Source: Gammaproteobacteria bacterium
GTDB taxonomy: Bacteria > Pseudomonadota > Gammaproteobacteria > Poriferisulfidales > Oxydemutatoraceae
Reading direction: 5' to 3'
Assembly (NCBI GenBank): GCA_007570905.1
Contig: RKSI01000187.1
Span: 1-5,063, forward strand
Length of the DNA: 5,063 nt
Below the pieces are notes generated by a model. It searched no databases and was not told where the DNA came from. It saw only the letters and a list, made by a program, of their open reading frames with translations. This document shows, piece after piece, positions 1 to 5,063 of this stretch (the first letter of the stretch is position 1; the number at the start of each line of letters is the position of its first letter). The position numbers were made by a program, and so were the translations under genes.

Positions 1-2038
1 GGTTGCCAAGTTGCGTGACGGCGCCGCCGGTGGACAAACTGACCGAAATCTCCGGGCCGGTGCCTTCCCCGGCCAGATTCACGACCCATTCGGCGTGTTG
101 CGGATCGCTGGTGTGGATGCGCAACCGCCCGCGAAGCGGCGAAGCGGTGGCCTGCGGGTCAAAAATCACCGCCAGCGAAGCCGAACTGCCCGCCGCGACC
201 ACGCGCGGGCCGGGTAATGAAAAACTGTAATCGTCGCGGCTCCCGGCCTCCTGCTCCACCGAATGAATGGCGAGGGCGCCGACTCCGTTGTTGCGGATGT
301 GGACAATCACGGTGGCCGTCGTGTTCGTTCGCACCCGGCCAAAATCATAACTCGCCGCGCCTTCCCGGAAAACGCGCCCGGCGACCTCCAGGCTGACCTC
401 CGGCACGCGGCTGAAACCGCGCAAGGTGTACGCACGGGTGGTGTCGGCATAGACATCGGGAGCGGCGGCGAATGCCGAGAGGCCGTGCCTCGCCGCCTGC
501 GCGCGGATGGCCATCCTTTCCGCGCTGCCGAATTCAGGCAATCTGCCGTCGGCCCTTGAGACGCCGTCAAACGCGTTGCCGGCGATGACCAGCGTCGTGG
601 TGAAGGCCCCGGACACCAGCGGGCGCAGATGCAACGAGACCGTCGCGGTGTCTGCGGGGGGCAGGACAACGGGAAAATCAGTCGCATCCGTCCCTGTATA
701 AAGCCCGGAGCCGCCGCGCCCGGTGATTCCGTCCACTTTCAGCATCGCATTGCCGTCGCTCAAAAACCGCACCGGCACGCTCAGCGTCGTGCCGAAAACC
801 ACTTCGCCGATGTCATGGACATCACCCGCGGCGACAAGATGTTCGTCTATCCACACATCCATGTCCGGCGCAAGGCCCCGCGCGCGCATGCTCATCTCAA
901 AAACCGGGCTGGCGGAAAGGTCGGTGTAAATCCGGAAGGTCGCGGTTTGCGTGCCCGGGCGGGTGACCCTGAAGGCCATCTCGTTGCGAAAGACCGCGTC
1001 TTGTTGCGGGACTATCAATACCGGCTGCGCCAGATAATGCATCTTGCCCGCCGGGGGGGTGACGCCGATGGCGGTGATTCTGACCGGAAGCGGGCTTTTG
1101 TTGATGATGAATACATGGTCGCTGACAGCCCTGCCGAAAGGCCAGTCGCCAATCTCGAAATGGCCGCCCAGCAACGGGAACCTGCCGAAGGCGTATTGGG
1201 ACACAATCAAATCCGGTTCAACGCCGAGGCCGGGCAATTCCGTTTCCCATTCGGCCCGGTCAACGCTGTCGCTGACAATCGTCAGGCGCGCGGTGCTGGC
1301 GCCAGGCAGATTCGCGTCGTAACGCAGCGTGAACGAGACTGAGGATTGCGCCGCGATTGTCCTCGGGCCGTCGCCAAAGTCCGCGGAAAACAACTCCGTG
1401 TTTCCGGCGTTTTCAAGCGTGATGCGGTCAATGTGCAAAACCGCCCTGCCGCGGTTAATCAGCGTCACTTGCGCCTCTGTCGAACGCCCGGTGAAAGCCA
1501 TCAGCGGAGGCGGGGACTGGTTGTGGCGCAGCGGACTGCCGTTCATCTCCACCGCCAGATTGCCGCTCACGGCGCGGATGGCGACACGGGTAATCCGCGG
1601 GCTTGCCCCCGCCAAAGTGGTCAGGAGGTCGGCGCGCCAGCGCAGGTCCGTCCCCGGTTTCGGAAACACAAACATCCGCCCGGGAGTCACCCCGTGCCAG
1701 TTGGCGCCGCCGTTGTTCGTCAGTTCCCAGACAATGGCGGTGTTCCCGGGTTCGTGCGCATCAACGGTCAGCAGCAGCGTGCGCGGAACCGCGGCCTGAA
1801 GGTTGATTTTCCTGGAGCGCACCCCGGCAACCCATTCTCCGGCGGGAATGGTGACGCCGGCGGTGGACCAGCGGGCAGTCGAGCGGACATCGTCGTGCAG
1901 CGAGGCGGAGCTGAAATCTTCGGCAAAGGGAAGCCCTGCCGGTGCGGCGTGCAATGCGCCGGCTGCCAGCAGCATTGACAACGGCGCGCCTCTGGGCAAA
2001 AGGCGTTTCAGCCAGCCTTTTCTTTGCGACCTTATCAT
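1..2038 (-). CDS. Exported choice-of-anchor D-like repeat protein, C-terminus outside window
   Basis: The frame is open from an ATG at 2036-2038 to the window edge: 679 codons, no stop. Residues 1-32 read as a Sec signal peptide: a basic start (R3, R6, K7, K11, R12), a hydrophobic core PLSMLLAAGAL, and cleavage near A31/A32. No cysteine follows, so it is not a lipoprotein. Residues about 36-155 form an N-terminal module (LPFAEDFSS, TARWST, WELTNNGGANW, DLRWRA) of a kind I recall from secreted bacterial proteins. From about 161 come beta-sandwich repeats; the clearest is 546-659, with YDFGRV, VHIRNNGVGALAI, VVAAGSSASLAVIFDP, IHTSDP and LAGEGTGP, the choice-of-anchor D / ASH-like pattern. I saw no cysteine codon in the 679 residues. 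Codon use is looser than in the two plus-strand genes, with several AGA, AGG and TTG codons. The role is inferred to be extracellular or surface (adhesion or structure); substrate and anchor are unknown because the C-terminus is missing. Export is fairly sure, the exact family less so. Confidence 0.85.
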   Translation of the reverse strand, partial: MIRSQRKGWLKRLLPRGAPLSMLLAAGALHAAPAGLPFAEDFSSASLHDDVRSTARWSTAGVTIPAGEWVAGVRSRKINLQAAVPRTLLLTVDAHEPGNTAIVWELTNNGGANWHGVTPGRMFVFPKPGTDLRWRADLLTTLAGASPRITRVAIRAVSGNLAVEMNGSPLRHNQSPPPLMAFTGRSTEAQVTLINRGRAVLHIDRITLENAGNTELFSADFGDGPRTIAAQSSVSFTLRYDANLPGASTARLTIVSDSVDRAEWETELPGLGVEPDLIVSQYAFGRFPLLGGHFEIGDWPFGRAVSDHVFIINKSPLPVRITAIGVTPPAGKMHYLAQPVLIVPQQDAVFRNEMAFRVTRPGTQTATFRIYTDLSASPVFEMSMRARGLAPDMDVWIDEHLVAAGDVHDIGEVVFGTTLSVPVRFLSDGNAMLKVDGITGRGGSGLYTGTDATDFPVVLPPADTATVSLHLRPLVSGAFTTTLVIAGNAFDGVSRADGRLPEFGSAERMAIRAQAARHGLSAFAAAPDVYADTTRAYTLRGFSRVPEVSLEVAGRVFREGAASYDFGRVRTNTTATVIVHIRNNGVGALAIHSVEQEAGSRDDYSFSLPGPRVVAAGSSASLAVIFDPQATASPLRGRLRIHTSDPQHAEWVVNLAGEGTGPEISVSLSTGGAVTQLGN
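62..1558 (-). repeat. Diverged protein-level tandem repeats of about 110-120 residues
   Basis: Within the minus-strand exported protein, four consecutive units are visible at about residues 161-272, 275-389, 391-512 and 546-659, with a fifth starting at 662. Shared positions are a Pro-acidic start (PDLIV, PDMDV, PEVSL, PEISV), a G-[RE]-[AV] or DFG-V turn, a strand with asparagine (LINRG, IINKS, IRNNG), an alternating hydrophobic strand before a Gly or Pro turn, and a closing strand ending near LPGLG, RARGLAP or LAGEGTGP. The units are not recognisably similar at DNA level, so they are old duplications or independent family members. Boundaries are by eye. About 35-40 extra residues (499-545) interrupt the spacing between the third and fourth units. 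Confidence 0.6.
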
Positions 2039-2045
2039 TGCGAAG

Positions 2046-2065
2046 AATTCCCGTTGCCGGGAATT
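2046..2065 (-). promoter_or_regulatory. GNRA-capped hairpin just upstream of the exported-protein start codon
   Basis: Read on the minus strand, this is a perfect 8-bp inverted repeat, AATTCCCG and CGGGAATT, enclosing GCAA, which fits the GNRA tetraloop class. The 3' arm ends 7 nt before the ATG at 2036-2038 and includes the only GGGAA-like purine run at ribosome-binding distance. If transcribed it would fold stably and hide that run. No U-tract follows on either strand, so it does not look like a terminator. The pairing is seen directly; a role in translation control or mRNA stability is inference. As DNA it could equally be a small palindromic operator. Confidence 0.45.
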
Positions 2066-2077
2066 GCAGATGAAAGC

Positions 2078-2108
2078 ATTATTTTTCACACGCAGAGGAT
2101 AAAATCAA
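2078..2108 (-). promoter_or_regulatory. Weak sigma-70-like promoter candidate for the exported-protein gene
   Basis: On the minus strand, TTGATT (2103-2108, 4 of 6 to the -35 consensus) and AATAAT (2078-2083, 5 of 6 to the -10 consensus) are separated by 19 nt, longer than the preferred 17. They lie in the most AT-rich stretch of the window, about 40-70 nt upstream of the start codon, so a transcript would include the hairpin at 2046-2065. On the opposite strand TAAAAT (2100-2105) could serve as a -10 for sat-cysC, but I see no -35 partner for it. Both are by-eye consensus matches only. Confidence 0.25.
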
Positions 2109-2165
2109 GCCCGCAATGCGGCAAACTGCAAAGCGCGCCCAATCAAGGAGATAAGGCAAACTCCT

Positions 2166-2194
2166 GCGCCGCTGTCTGCGTTACTGCGCGGCGC
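2166..2194 (+). promoter_or_regulatory. GC-only inverted repeat in the sat-cysC leader
   Basis: GCGCCGC (2166-2172) and GCGGCGC (2188-2194) are perfect 7-bp complements around a 15-nt loop, ending 40 nt before the sat-cysC start codon. There is no following U-tract, so it is not an intrinsic terminator. It could be a leader RNA structure or an operator-like DNA site, or simply a chance palindrome in GC-rich sequence. No riboswitch consensus was recognised around it. An AAGGAG at 2145-2150 lies further upstream, about 84 nt from the ATG, with no ATG, GTG or TTG start at a suitable distance after it, so it does not seem to serve a leader peptide. Confidence 0.25.
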
Positions 2195-2234
2195 TCTTCA
2201 TGATAAACTGCCGCACCCTGCAACCCGCGACACC

Positions 2235-3917
2235 ATGACCGACCGCAAAATTCACCCGCCGGACGACGGGCAGACGGCGCTGCTGCACGAGGCGCTGCGC
2301 CTGCCGCTGTGGCAACTGACGCCGCGCCAGCAGTGCGACATTGAACTGCTGATGAACGGCGCGTTCGCGCCGCTCGACGGCTTTCTCGGCAAGGCCGACT
2401 ATCAGAGCGTGCTCTCCGGCATGCGCCTGGCCGACGGCAACCTGTGGCCGATACCGGTAACGCTGGATGTCACGCCGCAATTCGCCGAGCCGCTGTCGCC
2501 GGGCGACCGGATTACGCTGCGCGACGAGGAGAACTTCGCGTTGGCGGTGATGACAGTCCGCGACATCTGGAAGCCGGACCTGCGCCGCGAGTCCGAGGCG
2601 GTGTACGGAACGCTCAACGAATCCCACCCCGGCGCGCATTACCTGCTGCATTCCAGCCACTCCATCTACCTCGGCGGCAGGCTTGAAAAAATCGCCCTGC
2701 CCCACCATGTGGATTACCCGCAACACCGGCACACGCCGGCGCAACTGAAACAACTGTTCCGCGACAACGACTGGAGCCGGGTTGTCGCGTTCCAGACGCG
2801 CAACCCGATGCACCGCGCGCACATTGAACTGACGCTGAAAGCGATGCGCGACGCCGGCGCCAAACTGCTGATACACCCGGTGGTCGGCATCACGCAAATC
2901 AACGACATCGACTACCACACCCGCGTGCACTGCTACCGCGCGGTGATGGATGAATACCCCCCGCACAGCGTTGCGATGTCGCTGCTGCCGCTGGCGATGC
3001 GCATGGCCGGCCCGCGCGAGGCGCTGTGGCACGGGCTGATACGCAAAAACCACGGCTGCACCCACTTCATCATCGGGCGCGACCACGCCGGCCCGCGCAA
3101 AGGCAGCCGCGGCGAGTCGTTCTACCGGCCGTTTGAGGCGCAGGAACTGTTCGTCCGCCACGCCGCCGAAATCGGCATTGAACCGGTCGCCTTCGGCGAA
3201 ATCGCCTACGACCCCGGCAAGCGCGAATACACCTTCGCCGGCGACGCCGCCTCTTCCGCCGAACTGCTGACCATCTCCGGCACCAAAATGCGCGAGATGC
3301 TGGCGAGCGGCGAGGAACTTCCCGGCTGGTTCACGCCGCCGAAGGTCGCCAAAGTGCTGCGCCGCACCTACCCGCCGATGAAGGAACGGGGTTTTACGGT
3401 GTTTTTCACCGGCCTTTCCGGCGCCGGCAAGACGACGCTCGCAAAAATGCTGGTTACCAAACTGCTGGAACAGGGCGAACGGCAGGTGACGCTGCTCGAC
3501 GGCGACATCGTACGCACCAACCTGTCGAGCGAACTGGGCTTCTCCAAGGAACACCGCTCCATCAATGTGCGGCGCATCGGCTTTGTCGCGAGCGAAATCA
3601 CCAAGAACGGCGGCATCGCCATCTGCGCGCCCATCGCGCCCTATGAGGCCGACCGCCGCGCCAACCGCAGGCTGATTTCGCGTTACGGCATTTACATTGA
3701 AGTCTATGTCAGCACGCCGCTGAAAGTCTGCGAGGAACGCGATGTGAAGGGCTTTTACCGCAGCGCCCGGCAGAACCTGACCAAATCTTTCACCGGCATC
3801 AGCGACCCCTACGAGGCGCCGACCAACCCCGAGATTGAGGTGGACACCAGCAAGGAAACGCCGGAAACGCTGGTGAACCGGATTTACGACAAAATCAGGG
3901 AAACGGGATGCCTGTGA
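2235..3917 (+). CDS. sat: Bifunctional sulfate adenylyltransferase / adenylylsulfate kinase (Sat-CysC fusion)
   Basis: This 560-residue cytoplasmic enzyme should make APS from sulfate and ATP, then phosphorylate it to PAPS, the entry to sulfate assimilation or sulfation. Residues about 1-170 are the PUA-like N-terminal domain of single-chain ATP sulfurylases. Residues about 170-378 are the catalytic domain, with QTRN (187-190), HRAH (193-196) and GRDHAGP (281-287), closing with SGTKMREML and WFTPPKVAKVLRR. Residues about 385-560 are APS kinase: P-loop GLSGAGKTT (393-401, K399), LDGDIVR (421-427), the CERD.KG.Y segment (499-508) and FTGISDPYEAP (519-529). Length matches known Sat-CysC fusions. 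The intact P-loop argues against the inactive, allosteric-only kinase domain of fungal ATP sulfurylases. The ATG at 2235 is the first usable start after an in-frame stop at 2100-2102; no clear Shine-Dalgarno precedes it. At the position where many APS kinases carry the phosphorylatable serine of ISPY, this one has Ala468 (IAPYE). It is probably co-transcribed with argD. Confidence 0.96.
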   Translation: MTDRKIHPPDDGQTALLHEALRLPLWQLTPRQQCDIELLMNGAFAPLDGFLGKADYQSVLSGMRLADGNLWPIPVTLDVTPQFAEPLSPGDRITLRDEENFALAVMTVRDIWKPDLRRESEAVYGTLNESHPGAHYLLHSSHSIYLGGRLEKIALPHHVDYPQHRHTPAQLKQLFRDNDWSRVVAFQTRNPMHRAHIELTLKAMRDAGAKLLIHPVVGITQINDIDYHTRVHCYRAVMDEYPPHSVAMSLLPLAMRMAGPREALWHGLIRKNHGCTHFIIGRDHAGPRKGSRGESFYRPFEAQELFVRHAAEIGIEPVAFGEIAYDPGKREYTFAGDAASSAELLTISGTKMREMLASGEELPGWFTPPKVAKVLRRTYPPMKERGFTVFFTGLSGAGKTTLAKMLVTKLLEQGERQVTLLDGDIVRTNLSSELGFSKEHRSINVRRIGFVASEITKNGGIAICAPIAPYEADRRANRRLISRYGIYIEVYVSTPLKVCEERDVKGFYRSARQNLTKSFTGISDPYEAPTNPEIEVDTSKETPETLVNRIYDKIRETGCL

Positions 3918-3925
3918 GCGGGCAT
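3908..3925 (+). other. Small hairpin spanning the sat-cysC stop codon
   Basis: ATGCCTG (3908-3914) can pair with CGGGCAT (3919-3925) as a 7-bp stem including one G-U pair, with a TGAG loop; the TGA stop at 3915-3917 falls in the loop. It lies in the short gap before argD and has no U-tract, so it is not a terminator. It may affect translational coupling into argD or may be a coincidence of GC-rich sequence. The pairing is seen; function is not shown. Confidence 0.2.
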
Positions 3926-3948
3926 GGCCGATGGACGCCCCTCCCCCA

Positions 3949-5063
3949 ATGAGCGCTTTGGACGCTTCCGCAAGTTTGATGCAGAACTACGCGCGCCTGC
4001 CGGTTGCGTTCACGCGCGGCGAAGGCGCGTGGCTGTGGGATGACAAGGGCCGGCGCTGCCTCGACGCCGTCGCCGGCATCGCCGTTTGCAGCCTCGGTCA
4101 CGCGCACCCGGCGGTGACCCGGGCGCTGTGCGAACAGGCGCGGCGCGTTACGCACACCTCCAATCTTTACCGGATTGCGGCGCAGGAAAAACTCGCAGGC
4201 GAACTGGCGCGCATCAGCGGCCTGGAAACGGCGTTTTTCTGCAACTCCGGCGCCGAGGCCAACGAGGCCGCCATCAAGATTGCGCGCCTTGCCGCGCGCG
4301 CAAACGGCAACAACCATCCGGTTATCGCGGTCGCGCGCGGCGCGTTCCACGGACGCACATTGGGCGCCTGGAGCGCGACCGACCCGCTCGGCGAGCACCC
4401 CGGCACGCCGCCGCCGGTTGCGCCCGGCTTTGTCCAGACGCCGTTCGGCGACATCGCCGCGCTGGAAAAAACCGCCGACCGGACGCCGGGGCTGTGCGCG
4501 GTGATGCTGGAACCGATTCAGGGCGAGAACGGCGTTCGCATTCCCGCCGACGGCACGCTGCGCGCGGTGCGCGAGTTGTGCGACCGGCGCGGCCTGCTGC
4601 TGATTCTGGACGAGGTGCAGACCGGGCTGTGCAGGACCGGCGCCTGGTATTGCTTTCAGCACGAAGACGCCACGCCCGACCTGCTGACGACGGCCAAGGC
4701 GCTCGGCAACGGCGTGCCCGTCGGCGCCTGCTTGGGTCCGCGCGAGACGACGCGGCACCTGATCCCCGGCGCGCACGGCTCGACCTTCGGCGGCAACCCG
4801 CTGGCGTGCGCCGCGGCGCTCGCGGTCATCGGGACGATGGAGAAGGACAAACTGCACGAACGGGCCGCGCGCACCGGCGACTATCTGCTGGGCGAACTGC
4901 GGCGCGCGCTGGACGGCGTCGCTGCGGTCGCCGACATTCGCGGGCGCGGCCTGCTGATAGGCGTTGAACTGAACCGCCCCTGCCAGGCGCTGGCGCAGGT
5001 TGCGCTGGAACATGAACTGCTGATTAATGTCGCCGCAGAGCGCGTCATCCGGCTGGCGCCGCC
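3949..5063 (+). CDS. argD: Acetylornithine aminotransferase (ArgD, class III PLP aminotransferase), 3' end outside window
   Basis: ArgD transfers an amino group from glutamate to N-acetylglutamate semialdehyde in arginine biosynthesis; some homologues also act on succinyl-diaminopimelate intermediates in lysine synthesis. With the ATG at 3949, 371 residues are present and roughly 20-30 are missing at the C-terminus. The fold-type I motifs are in order: LDAVAGIAVCSLGHAHP (38-54), NSGAEANEA (99-107, PLP phosphate), FHGRT (133-137), EPIQGENG (188-195), LDEVQTG (220-226, D221 to the PLP ring nitrogen), the Schiff-base lysine K250 in TTAKALGNGVPVGA, and GSTFGGNP (277-284). In-frame ATGs also exist at 3931 and 3979; none has a good ribosome-binding site. 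I prefer 3949 because ArgD relatives begin shortly before the 'NYARLPVAF' segment. Residue 228 is Cys where the family usually has Gly in the [MI]GRTG turn. Eleven cysteines are present. Specificity against GABA or ornithine aminotransferases is inferred from overall resemblance. Confidence 0.92.
   Translation, partial: MSALDASASLMQNYARLPVAFTRGEGAWLWDDKGRRCLDAVAGIAVCSLGHAHPAVTRALCEQARRVTHTSNLYRIAAQEKLAGELARISGLETAFFCNSGAEANEAAIKIARLAARANGNNHPVIAVARGAFHGRTLGAWSATDPLGEHPGTPPPVAPGFVQTPFGDIAALEKTADRTPGLCAVMLEPIQGENGVRIPADGTLRAVRELCDRRGLLLILDEVQTGLCRTGAWYCFQHEDATPDLLTTAKALGNGVPVGACLGPRETTRHLIPGAHGSTFGGNPLACAAALAVIGTMEKDKLHERAARTGDYLLGELRRALDGVAAVADIRGRGLLIGVELNRPCQALAQVALEHELLINVAAERVIRLAP

Noticed and set aside
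629..1978. Consecutive plus-strand open frames of 237 and 210 codons
   Set aside because: They lie over the continuous 679-codon minus-strand frame, which has a signal peptide and recognisable repeats. The plus-strand translations are Arg/Gly/Ala-rich with no domain features.
1803..2102. A 99-codon plus-strand frame reaching into the divergent intergenic region
   Set aside because: Most of it is opposite the N-terminus of the exported protein, and it has no plausible function or supporting motif.
2046..2194. Intergenic inverted repeats as intrinsic terminators
   Set aside because: Neither stem is followed by a T-run on either strand, and the flanking genes diverge, so no transcript ends here.
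2181..3554. A 457-codon minus-strand open frame opposite sat-cysC
   Set aside because: It is antisense to a gene with unmistakable enzyme motifs. Its product is a low-complexity mix of Arg, Ala, Val, Gln and His, as expected when GC-rich third-position bias keeps the opposite strand free of stops.
4086..4967. A 293-codon plus-strand frame inside argD in another reading frame
   Set aside because: The translation is dominated by arginine and alanine, typical of an alternate frame of a GC-rich gene, while the argD frame holds all the catalytic motifs.
3895..5013. A 372-codon minus-strand open frame opposite argD
   Set aside because: Same reason: a compositional shadow of a clear PLP aminotransferase, with an Arg/Ala/Gln-rich translation and no recognisable domain.

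Overview
The window looks like a GC-rich Pseudomonadota chromosome, probably beta- or gammaproteobacterial. That guess rests on base composition, the fused ATP sulfurylase-APS kinase and the style of the ArgD sequence; the species cannot be named. It holds three protein genes in two divergent units and no RNA gene, insertion sequence or CRISPR array.

Positions 1-2038, minus strand: one uninterrupted frame of 679 codons that runs off the left edge of the window, so its C-terminus is missing. It encodes an exported, cysteine-free protein: a signal peptide, an N-terminal 'EDFS...TARWS' beta module, then diverged beta-sandwich repeats of about 110-120 residues that resemble choice-of-anchor D / ASH-like Ig folds. 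It is probably a cell-surface or secreted protein. Several sizeable plus-strand open frames lie over it and are shadows.

Positions 2039-2234: a 196-bp divergent intergenic region with the most AT-rich stretch of the window (about 2071-2108). It carries a weak promoter candidate for the minus-strand gene, a perfect hairpin just upstream of that gene's start codon, and a GC-only stem in the leader of the plus-strand gene.

Positions 2235-3917, plus strand: a complete bifunctional sulfate adenylyltransferase/adenylylsulfate kinase (Sat-CysC). It would convert sulfate to APS and then PAPS in one polypeptide. Positions 3949-5063, plus strand: ArgD-type acetylornithine aminotransferase, cut by the right edge. 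The 31-bp gap without a terminator suggests co-transcription with sat-cysC, although sulfate activation and arginine synthesis are not directly linked in metabolism.

I do not see a clearly new biological system. The points most worth a second look are the repeat-built surface protein, the start-site hairpin in its leader, and the pairing of sat-cysC with argD.
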